From PALSA-270 sp963770245 (GTDB lineage: Bacteria; Acidobacteriota; Terriglobia; Terriglobales; Acidobacteriaceae), in the NCBI GenBank assembly GCA_963770245.1, contig CAVYOX010000015.1:124001-188000 (forward strand): a stretch of DNA of 64,000 nucleotides, in the 5' to 3' direction. Position 1 is the stretch's first letter; each line of letters starts with the position of its first letter. The notes beneath the pieces are model-generated. The model was not told where the DNA came from. It saw only the letters and a list, made by a program, of their open reading frames with translations, and made no database searches. Both the position numbers and the translations under genes were made by a program. Below are positions 1 through 6,984 of the stretch, piece after piece.

Positions 1-173
1 ATGTTCGCTATCGAACCTAGCGGTCGCGGGCTGCGGAAAGATGACTCGGCCGGAGAGCGGACAACCCGCACTATCTCCCCACGCTGCCTCTAGGATGAGA
101 ACCGCGCTCGGGACAAGGCCGCATGCCGTCCAATGCAAGACTCGCGCCAAGACGGCCCTCGGGGGCCGGGTCG

Positions 174-875
174 CTATGCAACCGAGCCTTCCGGTGGACT
201 TTCGAGGTGCGCCGGCACTTGCACCTGGATGATGTTGTTCTGCACGGCGTAGATCACCAGATCTCGGATCGAGTGGAAGCCGAGCTTGCGCATGATATTG
301 CTGCGATGTGTCTCCGCCGTCTTGGTGCTCAAGTTAAGCACCGTAGCGACTTCCTTTGAGCTTTTCCCTTCGGCCAGAAGCTGAATCACCTCCCGCTCCC
401 GGGCGGTCAATTTCGGCAGACTGGGCGGCTCGCTCGTCGCGCCCTTTCGCCCCTTGTCCAGGAAACCTGCCAGCACCATGTCGTTGACCCGGGGGGTAAA
501 GAACATCCGGTTGCGTTGCAGCGCTTCGACGGCCGAGACCAGGTCGCGAGCCGCGTCTGATTTCAGCACAAACCCGCGCGCCCCGGCATCGAGAGCCTCG
601 CGGATGACCTGGTCCGAGTCGGTGATGGTCAGCACGATGACCTTGCAGCCCGGGTTGTATTGCGTCAATTGCCGGGTCGCCGCCAGACCGTTGAGATTCG
701 GCATCCCGACATCCAGAATTACGATGTCGGGCTTCAAGGACTTGGCCTTCTCTACTGCATCGCGCCCGTCGGTTGCCTCGCCACAGATCTCCCAACCGTC
801 GTGCGCTTGCAGAAGCGTACACAGGCCGCGCCGTACCACCTCATGGTCGTCCGCGATCAGGATTCGTACTTTCAC
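174..875 (-). CDS. NarL/FixJ-type response regulator
   Basis: This 233-residue protein is a two-domain transcriptional regulator. The N-terminal receiver (about 1-120) has the acidic pair in ILIADDHEVV, the phospho-acceptor Asp in DIVILDVGMP and the conserved Lys in FVLKSDAA. The C-terminal LuxR/NarL helix-turn-helix (about 150-215) begins LTAREREVIQLLAEGKSSKE. Proteins of this family are phosphorylated by a HisKA_3 kinase and bind DNA as dimers. It is the last gene of a minus-strand set behind a receiver-only protein and a MEDS-domain kinase, so that kinase is the likely partner. Length is normal for the family. Positions 1-173 beyond its stop hold no gene I can support. Confidence 0.93.
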   Translation of the reverse strand: MKVRILIADDHEVVRRGLCTLLQAHDGWEICGEATDGRDAVEKAKSLKPDIVILDVGMPNLNGLAATRQLTQYNPGCKVIVLTITDSDQVIREALDAGARGFVLKSDAARDLVSAVEALQRNRMFFTPRVNDMVLAGFLDKGRKGATSEPPSLPKLTAREREVIQLLAEGKSSKEVATVLNLSTKTAETHRSNIMRKLGFHSIRDLVIYAVQNNIIQVQVPAHLESPPEGSVA

Positions 876-975
876 AGACTCACCTCCGGGATAGAGTTTA
901 AGAACGAAGTTCCCGAACCTTGCTGCAAATTCCTCTCCGACTCAACCCGTCGCCGGGCTCGAGCGAATACTCCGA

Positions 976-1371
976 CTACTTGTGGTGAAACGCTGTAAAC
1001 GAAAGATGCTGGCTCACCGCCTCGACCGCCGCAAGCAAATCGCGCGCTGCGTTGGACTTGACAACATAACCCCTGGCTCCGGCTTCGAGAGCCTCGCGAA
1101 TCATGTGCGGAGAGTCGTGTTGCGTGACGATCAGAATCTCGCACTCCGGGACCGTCTTGCGGATTGCACGACATGCTTCCAGTCCGCTCATTCGTGGCAT
1201 CGTGATATCGAGGACCACGACATCGGGTTTCAGGCGAGTCGCCTTATCCACAGCTTCCTGTCCGTCTTCGGCTTCGTCGATAATCTCCCATTCCGGATGC
1301 TCTCCGAGTAAAGTCCTCAATCCATGCCGCACCACCGGGTGGTCGTCGACCACTAAGATACGCACCGTCAT
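976..1371 (-). CDS. Receiver-only protein, probably a truncated NarL-type regulator
   Basis: The 131 residues form one receiver domain: ILVVDDHPVV for the acidic pocket, VVVLDITMPRMSG with the acceptor Asp, and YVVKSNAARD with the conserved Lys. It closely resembles the receiver of the downstream full-length regulator at 174-875, but it stops where that protein goes on into a linker and LuxR-type DNA-binding domain. Only about 100 bases separate the two genes. It could act as a phosphate sink or shuttle between the upstream kinase and the full regulator, or be a decayed duplicate that lost its output domain. The receiver residues look intact, so a functional single-domain protein is plausible. 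Confidence 0.85.
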   Translation of the reverse strand: MTVRILVVDDHPVVRHGLRTLLGEHPEWEIIDEAEDGQEAVDKATRLKPDVVVLDITMPRMSGLEACRAIRKTVPECEILIVTQHDSPHMIREALEAGARGYVVKSNAARDLLAAVEAVSQHLSFTAFHHK

Positions 1372-1430
1372 AAATGACCTTTAGCTCTGGCGGAGAGGCC
1401 AAAGCAGCCCGGTTCGCCGGCGTCTCGAAG

Positions 1431-2900
1431 CTATTTCACGCTCAGACAGCGCGTCGACTCCTGCTGCGATGTGCCGGTCTCGAACGGTAAGGGTACGGTA
1501 ACGCAGAGCGATGTGCCCGTGCCGTCCGATGTGATCTGCAACGTCCCTCCGAGCTCACGCGCTCTCTCTTGCATACTGATCAGCCCGACGCCCATGCCAG
1601 CTCCGGTTTCGCGAAAGCGCTGGAGCATTTCCGGCTGCATGCCGCGACCATTATCCTTTACTTCCAAGCTGACCTGGCCGGGGGAGCGGGAGATTCGAAT
1701 GTCCGCCTCCGTGGCACCGGAATGCCGATGGACATTGGTCAAGGCTTCTTGCAGCACGCGGAACAGCGCGAGCTCGACCGGGTCGGGCAAACGCACAGGA
1801 TCGTTCGGCGCGTCTATCGCGATCTTGAGTCCGCTGCGCCGGCCAAAGCCCTCGATGTACCAGCGTGCGGCCGATACCACTCCCACCGCGTCCATGGTAG
1901 GAGGGTGCAGCAGATAGGAGATCGTCCGCACTTCACCGATGCATTGTTCCATCAACTCTTCCGATTGCGACCACAATTCGGCTCGGGCCGGGGCCTGCTT
2001 GAGCAGGTTCACATTGAGCTTGAGCGCAACCAGATATTGGCCCAGGCTATCGTGGAGCTCGCGGGCAATTCGGCGACGCTCCGAGTCCTGCAAGCTGAGC
2101 AGCCGCGAGGAAAGCTGCCGCAAGGCGGCGGTGCGCTGCTCTACCAGCGATTCCAGTTCGGCCTGGTTGCGCCGGAGTTTTTCTTCGACCAGCTTGCGTT
2201 CTGCCATCTCAGTCTCAAGCGCCTGTGCTTTTTGCTGCAGTTGGGCAACGCTCCGCAGACGTTGGTCTTCACTGAGCAGCTCCGTGTAGCTCTCGTCGGG
2301 AATTACGCGCGAGTGCTCCGCGCAGATTTTTAGCAGCAGTTTGCCCTGCTCCTCATGATTGAATCCGGACATGGGGTAGGCGCAATAGAGACAGAAAGCG
2401 GAGGTTTTCGCCAAAGTGTTCCAAAGTTGTTCGAGGCGGATCGCAGCCTCAGGCTTTCCTTCCGCCCACAAAAGAGCGACCATTTCCCCGAACGCGGCAA
2501 CCCGGGGCTGCTCATTGCCACGAGGGGAAGCCACTTTCGCGATCACCTCCCCCAGCAAGGCGGTGAAACGTCCCTCATCCGGCCATCCATCCACCATGAA
2601 CTGGGATAAAGTCTCGGCCGCATCGAGCGCGATGTACTGGCCTCGCAATCGGGCGGTTGTCAGATCAAAGCCGCGCGACCGCAGCCGCTGGGAGAGTCCC
2701 TCGCGGTGAGCCTGGGTTGCGATTACCACCGCGCTATCCCCGGCGCCTAAGGCAGTGCCGACAAACCGGCTCAACTTATCGAGCAGAAACCCGTCCTCGG
2801 CGTAAAACTGGACTATATGAGCGGGCTGCTCATAGTCGTGCCAAGGCGCCGGGGGCGCGAGCGAGATCACATCGCGAACTGGACCGCCGGCTGAACCCAC
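1431..2900 (-). CDS. MEDS-domain sensor histidine kinase (HisKA_3)
   Basis: I start this gene at a GTG at 2900, preceded by a strong GAGGAG site about 8 bases upstream. The longer frame, to an ATG at 3227, adds about 109 residues with no domain character. The 489-residue protein has an N-terminal MEDS sensor domain (about 20-180, from HDYEQPAHIVQFYAED to CLYCAYPMSGF), a coiled coil (about 205-265), a dimerization/phospho-acceptor domain with His283 in ARELHDSLGQ, and an HATPase domain with the N-box LTNVHRHSG and G-box GVGLISMQERA. It looks soluble, with no membrane segment. It heads a kinase, receiver, NarL regulator series on the minus strand and should phosphorylate the downstream receivers. 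The sensed signal is unknown. Confidence 0.9.
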   Translation of the reverse strand: MGSAGGPVRDVISLAPPAPWHDYEQPAHIVQFYAEDGFLLDKLSRFVGTALGAGDSAVVIATQAHREGLSQRLRSRGFDLTTARLRGQYIALDAAETLSQFMVDGWPDEGRFTALLGEVIAKVASPRGNEQPRVAAFGEMVALLWAEGKPEAAIRLEQLWNTLAKTSAFCLYCAYPMSGFNHEEQGKLLLKICAEHSRVIPDESYTELLSEDQRLRSVAQLQQKAQALETEMAERKLVEEKLRRNQAELESLVEQRTAALRQLSSRLLSLQDSERRRIARELHDSLGQYLVALKLNVNLLKQAPARAELWSQSEELMEQCIGEVRTISYLLHPPTMDAVGVVSAARWYIEGFGRRSGLKIAIDAPNDPVRLPDPVELALFRVLQEALTNVHRHSGATEADIRISRSPGQVSLEVKDNGRGMQPEMLQRFRETGAGMGVGLISMQERARELGGTLQITSDGTGTSLCVTVPLPFETGTSQQESTRCLSVK

Positions 2901-3189
2901 TATCGATTCTCCTCGAGGACCTTGGTTATTCCGCTGCGAACTTCCATCACTGGCCAGGAGTTCCCATGCCCAACTGGGAGTTTGGCCCGCGGTCTGATCC
3001 GCCACACTAGCAGACCGCGATTTGCGCCAGAATACAGGAGATCCTGTAGTTTCGGCTCCGGTTGCGGCCGATCGCAGGCAAGTCCAGGAAATGCTTCGAG
3101 ATTTAACTCCTTTAGAATGCATTTCTTGTATGGACATCGAGAATAAAGCGAGGGGGCAAGGCCAAGCTTTGGTTCGGAGGTCGCCACCG

Positions 3190-3486
3190 CTACTCGCTTT
3201 CCTTCCAAATATAGAAATTTTCCTCATCGGACAAAGTTTGGATCGGCAAGCCTTTTGAGGTGGATGCGCGATGGACCGCCGATCGCAAATTTGCCAAAGT
3301 GGTTCCGTCCACGTTCTTTAGCGGAATCTTCATGGCCGAACCCAGGGGCAGGCTTTCCAAATCCTGAAAAATTCCCTGCACCAGATCGTGGTGCTTTCCC
3401 CGCCGGCTTCGCCGAATGTCGGCCAGCACAACCCGGTCATATTTCAAATGGAGGTTCTGATTCTTCGCGTTTTTTTCTTTACTCAT
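3190..3486 (-). CDS. Small basic protein of unknown function
   Basis: This 98-residue protein is rich in Lys and Arg at its N-terminus (MSKEKNAKNQ, then RRSRRGKHHD). A folded-looking second half contains SAMKIPLKNVDGTTLANLRS and ends DEENFYIWKESE. I do not recognise the family. A promoter-like TTGACA, 17-base spacer, TATAGG lies just upstream (3551 to 3523), in a conspicuously AT-rich stretch (about 3470-3600). That supports a real, independently transcribed gene rather than a chance frame. The 3' end lies inside the unused upstream part of the kinase frame, about 290 bases from the kinase start. The basic N-terminus is compatible with nucleic-acid binding, but nothing shows this directly. 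Confidence 0.6.
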   Translation of the reverse strand: MSKEKNAKNQNLHLKYDRVVLADIRRSRRGKHHDLVQGIFQDLESLPLGSAMKIPLKNVDGTTLANLRSAVHRASTSKGLPIQTLSDEENFYIWKESE

Positions 3487-3522
3487 CTCTTTATCCGTAC
3501 CATAAAAATAGAATTGCGCATA

Positions 3523-3551
3523 CCTATACTATTCGTTTTTGAGATTGTCAA
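3523..3551 (-). promoter_or_regulatory. Sigma70-like promoter for the 98-residue protein gene
   Basis: Read on the minus strand, a perfect TTGACA (3551-3546) is followed by a 17-base spacer and TATAGG (3528-3523), four of six to the -10 consensus. The predicted start point is about 3516, giving a leader of about 30 bases before the ATG at 3486. The surrounding DNA is strongly AT-rich compared with the rest of the window. Confidence 0.5.
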
Positions 3552-3730
3552 TTATTGTTTTATTATTCGCTAAGATATTTTTATCGTATGGGGAGGAACG
3601 TCCGAGCCTTCTTCGGTACTAGGTTGTTCTGTGCGGGCTACTTTAGCCCTGCGCCTGCAATATTCCCACCGTTTCTTAGTGAGGGCTGTATGCTCCAAGC
3701 AAGACGAGGTAGGCGCGAAGGGATTCAGCC

Positions 3731-3976
3731 ATGATTCTTCAGTGGCAGCAACTCTATCAGGCTGCTTTGCTCGAGGTTCGCCCGGAACAATTGCGGCAGA
3801 GGATTGCGGCGGCGGAAAAAGCCATGGAGCAACGACTCGAAGAACTAAAACAGTCCGACCTGGGTTCTAGCGACGAGCAGCGAACCATCCCCGACGCCCT
3901 ACGAAGACTTCGCGTTCTCGCCAACCGCGAGTGCGACGTCCCCCGAAGCGGGGATTCCGAGGAGGTGGCGTCGTGA
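3731..3976 (+). CDS. Small helical protein of unknown function
   Basis: The 81 residues are mostly amphipathic helix: MILQWQQLYQAALLEVRPEQ, then repeated Glu/Arg/Leu, as in IAAAEKAMEQRLEELKQS. No known motif is recognised. Its TGA overlaps the GTG start of the next gene (GTGA at 3973-3976), with a GAGGAGG ribosome site inside its own 3' end, so the two are translationally coupled. The pair leads into the kinase at 4268, suggesting small accessory partners of that sensor. This is inference from layout only. Confidence 0.6.
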   Translation: MILQWQQLYQAALLEVRPEQLRQRIAAAEKAMEQRLEELKQSDLGSSDEQRTIPDALRRLRVLANRECDVPRSGDSEEVAS

Positions 3977-4215
3977 ACCAGACCTCAGGTCGGGCGTGCA
4001 CAAACTGTCGGAACTTGCTCACCTCCTCGCGGGTTAGAAGACAAAGGATGGCCGAGAAGCTGGATCAGCAATGGAACGAACTTCGCCGAATCGCGACGAT
4101 TGAGAGAGATCCGCTGCGGCTGGCGCAGCTCACGTCCGAACTTGACAGGCGCCAGCGGCAGGCAGCATTCGAACTACAGAATCGGAGGTGCGAACCACCT
4201 CACGACCGACCGTGA
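3973..4215 (+). CDS. Small helical protein, coupled to its upstream neighbour
   Basis: I start this gene at the GTG at 3973 because a near-perfect GAGGAGG (3959-3965) lies 7 bases upstream. A longer frame from 3931 is open but has no such site. The 80-residue product begins VNQTSGRACTNCRNLL, with a single CxxC (CTNC), and continues as charged helix (KLDQQWNELRRIATIERD). It resembles the upstream protein in length and helical make-up. The CxxC could bind metal or be redox active, but one pair alone is weak evidence. The stop TGA overlaps a GTG that begins the mini-ORF chain leading to the kinase. Confidence 0.55.
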   Translation: MNQTSGRACTNCRNLLTSSRVRRQRMAEKLDQQWNELRRIATIERDPLRLAQLTSELDRRQRQAAFELQNRRCEPPHDRP

Positions 4216-4271
4216 TCGGACGAATCGTGATCTGACGAATCATGACCCGACCACGATCTGACAAACCATGA
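4212..4271 (+). other. Degenerate short tandem repeat carrying two overlapping mini-ORFs
   Basis: About five imperfect 13-15 base units (CGTGATCGGACGAAT, CGTGATCTGACGAAT, CATGACCCGACCA, CGATCTGACAAAC, CATGACC) fill the gap between the small gene and the kinase. They create a chain: the upstream stop overlaps a GTG (4212) opening a 7-codon frame that ends at 4235. An ATG at 4242 opens a 9-codon frame whose TGA (4269-4271) overlaps the kinase ATG (4268-4270). No ribosome site precedes the kinase ATG, so reinitiation through the chain is a plausible way to translate it. The repeat is seen; the coupling is inferred. Confidence 0.4.
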
Positions 4272-5611
4272 CCTCGCGTACAAAAGCGCAACTGGCATTT
4301 GGATCGGCAGTGCTCCTGCTGTCTCTGAGCGGCCTAGCTGTCTATTTCACGATCTTCCGTGTTCTGGAGAGCGAACAGTGGCTGATTCACACTTATGACG
4401 TCAGGGCTGAGCTAGCCGAAGTGGATGCAGCAGTGGTACGAGCCGGCCGGGCGTGCAACGGCTACCTCACGACCGGAAACGACGATTTCCTGCGTGAGTT
4501 TGAGCTTGCGGCTCCGCAGATTTCCGAACACATTCGACATTTGCGCGAACTGACCAGCGACAATCCCCGGCAGCAGTATCTTTGCTCACGGTTCGAGGAT
4601 GTGGCCTCCAACAGACTCGCTCTCATGCGCGAATCCATCGATCTTCGCAAGACAGAGCCTCAGGATGACGCCGGTCAAAGCGATATCAAGCGTCGGAGCC
4701 TACCACTTTCCGCCGATTTAACTTCCACGATGCAGCAGATGCGAGATGAGGAACAACGGCTGTTGAATATCCGGGCCAGGGTTTCACGCCGCTGGTTCGT
4801 CTTGGCGGCGGTTCTGCTGACTGCGGCGTTCCTTCTCGCGTTGATCCTGTTTTCCCTGCACTATCGGCTTCTCTCCGCCGAACTCGCCGCACGGGAGCAA
4901 GCCGAGCACGCAGCACGGGTCAGCGAAGAATCCTTACGGCGTCTGACGGGCCGCTTGTTGCAGCTGCAAGATGAGGAACGCCGCAAGTTTTCCCGAGAGC
5001 TTCACGACAGCCTGGGACAATACCTGGCGGGCGTGAAAATGAATCTGGACATGTTCTCTCGTGCCCAGCCCGACGACAGACTCTTGTCCAACGCCATCTC
5101 TCTTCTGGATCAGTCCATTGCCGAGACGCGGACAATCTCGCATTTATTGCACCCGCCGCTTTTGGACGAGGCTGGGTTTTCGAGCGCCGCGACCTGGTAT
5201 CTGGAGGGGTTTGCGCAACGCAGCGGAATCCAAATCCGATTGGACTTTCCCCGGGAGATCAGCCGCTTGCCCAGGCCGGTCGAGTTGGGGCTATTCCGTG
5301 TCTTGCAGGAAAGCCTGACCAATATTCACCGCCACGCAGCTAGCTCGAAGGCGGAAATCAGCATGAGGCTTTCTGCCGATCAGGTCGTACTTGCGGTGCG
5401 GGACCACGGAAAAGGCATTCCACCCGAACTGTTGGAGAGTTTTCGTCGAAACGGCGCGAATGCTGGCATCGGCTTGGCAGGAATGCGGGAACGTATGCGC
5501 GAGTTGGGCGGTCAACTCGAGGTTGAATCGAGCACATCGGGGACCGTGATTTCTGTGACCATACCTTTAGAGAGACCGGCTCAGGCTTCTAGCGTTTCTG
5601 CGGCAGATTGA
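4268..5611 (+). CDS. Membrane sensor histidine kinase with CHASE3-like input (HisKA_3)
   Basis: The 447-residue protein has a first membrane helix (about 9-30), a helical extracytoplasmic domain (about 31-175) of CHASE3 type with RACNGYLTTGNDDFLREFEL, a second membrane helix (about 176-198), a short coiled coil, and a HisKA_3 module with His246 in FSRELHDSLGQ. The HATPase domain carries LTNIHRHAASS, VRDHGKGIPPE and GIGLAGMRERM. Family members autophosphorylate on the His and hand the phosphate to NarL-type regulators. No regulator gene adjoins it on this strand; the nearest candidate is the NarL protein at 174-875. It follows two small coupled genes and a mini-ORF chain, and its ATG has no visible ribosome site. 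Confidence 0.9.
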   Translation: MTSRTKAQLAFGSAVLLLSLSGLAVYFTIFRVLESEQWLIHTYDVRAELAEVDAAVVRAGRACNGYLTTGNDDFLREFELAAPQISEHIRHLRELTSDNPRQQYLCSRFEDVASNRLALMRESIDLRKTEPQDDAGQSDIKRRSLPLSADLTSTMQQMRDEEQRLLNIRARVSRRWFVLAAVLLTAAFLLALILFSLHYRLLSAELAAREQAEHAARVSEESLRRLTGRLLQLQDEERRKFSRELHDSLGQYLAGVKMNLDMFSRAQPDDRLLSNAISLLDQSIAETRTISHLLHPPLLDEAGFSSAATWYLEGFAQRSGIQIRLDFPREISRLPRPVELGLFRVLQESLTNIHRHAASSKAEISMRLSADQVVLAVRDHGKGIPPELLESFRRNGANAGIGLAGMRERMRELGGQLEVESSTSGTVISVTIPLERPAQASSVSAAD

Positions 5612-6219
5612 TGCTCAAACCGGGAAGTAGGTTTCCGCACGCAACAGAACTACAACGGCCTCTACGACCAAACAAATATCGCTCTTCGCGCTTCCTCCAA
5701 TTGGCCGGAAGCGTTTCCGGCACAAGCCTTCCCACCATGAAGCGCGCTCGATGGCAAGACCATCTTGAATAGACACGTTCGGATTGATCGGATCGATGCC
5801 TCAGATTCCTGCGCGGGAGGTTGTAAGAAAGCCTGCAAGAAATAGTCCAGCGGGAATGGGGGGCGGACTCGCCTGCCAGCCGTTCCGCTTCGGTCTGAGT
5901 CTAAAGGCAGGGAAACGACAAAAACCCGCCTCGCGCACCCACTCCCGACTGGAGCCGGAACCACGATAAGAGAAGCAGGAAAGAGCCGCCATCGGGCCTT
6001 CCCCCTAGAAAGTCTCTCTGGAGCGGGTAGAACAGGTACAGCCCAGGGTGTTTTCGAACCAGAGATTCGTCGACGCATGCATCCTTTTCTTCCCCTACAA
6101 GAGCAAGATTTACACTCGATCGTCTGCCTGCCGCGCGTTTGCGGTCAATCACTTAGCTCTCTGGTATCTAACTTGCTTTGTATCGGGCAGCCTCACTCCC
6201 GGGGCCAGGAGCGTACAGT
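5612..6219. other. Intergenic stretch without a recognisable gene
   Basis: I see no gene I can support on either strand. A short hairpin, GCCGGAA-GCGT-TTCCGGC (5704-5721), lies 90 bases after the kinase stop but has no T-run, so it is at best a weak terminator. The short open frames have no coding character or ribosome sites. Confidence 0.5.
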
Positions 6220-6375
6220 ATGGCCGAAAACAATGAACAACATTGGCGGGCACTTTGCGCCGCGGCGGCTGAAGAGCCTGACTCTGAGAAAGTAGCCTGG
6301 CTTGTGGATCAAATCCTCGAAGCTTTGGACGAGCCTAGGGATATCATTCGCACCGACCGGCTTAGCCAGTCGTGA
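6220..6375 (+). CDS. 51-residue conserved-looking acidic protein
   Basis: I choose the ATG at 6220 because AGGAG lies 9 bases upstream. The frame can be extended to 6178, but without a ribosome site. The product MAENNEQHWRALCAAAAEEP continues with KVAWLVDQILEALDEP. From memory, this pattern (a Trp-x-x-Leu-Cys motif, then a helix ending ALDE) recurs in tiny acidobacterial proteins of unknown role. It is a soluble amphipathic two-helix peptide. Its 3' end is covered by one arm of a 12-base inverted repeat. Confidence 0.55.
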   Translation: MAENNEQHWRALCAAAAEEPDSEKVAWLVDQILEALDEPRDIIRTDRLSQS

Positions 6376-6418
6376 ACCTCGAATATGCTTCTCCGGCGAC
6401 TACCGGATCCCTAGGCTC
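6331..6418. repeat. 12-base inverted repeat around a gene end
   Basis: GAGCCTAGGGAT (6331-6342) is perfectly mirrored by ATCCCTAGGCTC (6407-6418), separated by 64 bases. One arm lies in the last codons of the 51-residue gene and the other after its stop. Each arm contains the palindrome CCTAGG. It could be a long-loop RNA stem or a pair of protein sites. Confidence 0.5.
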
Positions 6419-6505
6419 GCCCGTAGATCACTCGCGTATTCTTCAACCACCACGCGCCCAATGTCTTTGTTGGCTGTTTTGCCCTTAGGTGGCCTTACCT
6501 TCGAA

Positions 6506-6658
6506 CTAGATCCGGCCGAGCAGCACGAGAACGAGCACGACGACAACCACCAAACCAAGGCCGCCGCTCGGGTAGTAACCCCAACCTGTGCTATACGGCC
6601 ATGTGGGCAAAGCACCGACCAGGAGTAACACCAGGAGTACGATCAGAATAGTTGACAT
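6506..6658 (-). CDS. DUF3309-type small membrane protein
   Basis: This 50-codon gene encodes MSTILIVLLVLLLVGALPTW, then a short polar loop (PYSTGWGYYPSGG), then a second very hydrophobic stretch of Leu and Val ending LLGRI. The two helices around a TWPYSxGWGYYPSGG loop are the hallmark of the DUF3309 family, whose function is unknown. A GGAG lies 7 bases before the ATG. Genes this short are easily missed; the family match makes it convincing. The protein should sit in the inner membrane. Confidence 0.8.
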   Translation of the reverse strand: MSTILIVLLVLLLVGALPTWPYSTGWGYYPSGGLGLVVVVVLVLVLLGRI

Positions 6659-6984
6659 GCGATTGCTCCGTTGATGCAGAAGTCACCTGGCGCGCGAAGC
6701 CGGTGCATGGTTGGGTCTCCCGGTCACAGCATGCTCGCGCCCGCGGCCGGACTGGTTCCGAGACTCGTATCTCTTCGTCACGATGGCAGACTATGCGACG
6801 CCTACCGATCCTCCCATCGGGTTAACGCCCTACCGACCCGTGTTTGACGCTGTACCTCGCGCAGCCCGCATTACCGCTCAGAAAATGCAACCCTCCTCCT
6901 GATTTGGGCATGAAGCCAAATCGCATGGCCGAAGCTCATCCTTTCTGACCGTCGATCTCCTTAGCTTTCAGGCGGCACCGGAAA
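6659..6984. other. Intergenic stretch and 3' flank of the intron
   Basis: No gene is supported here. The minus-strand sequence next to the intron end begins TTTTCCGG. This fits the rest of the T-tract of the terminator at 8971-8999, split from it by the intron. Confidence 0.4.
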
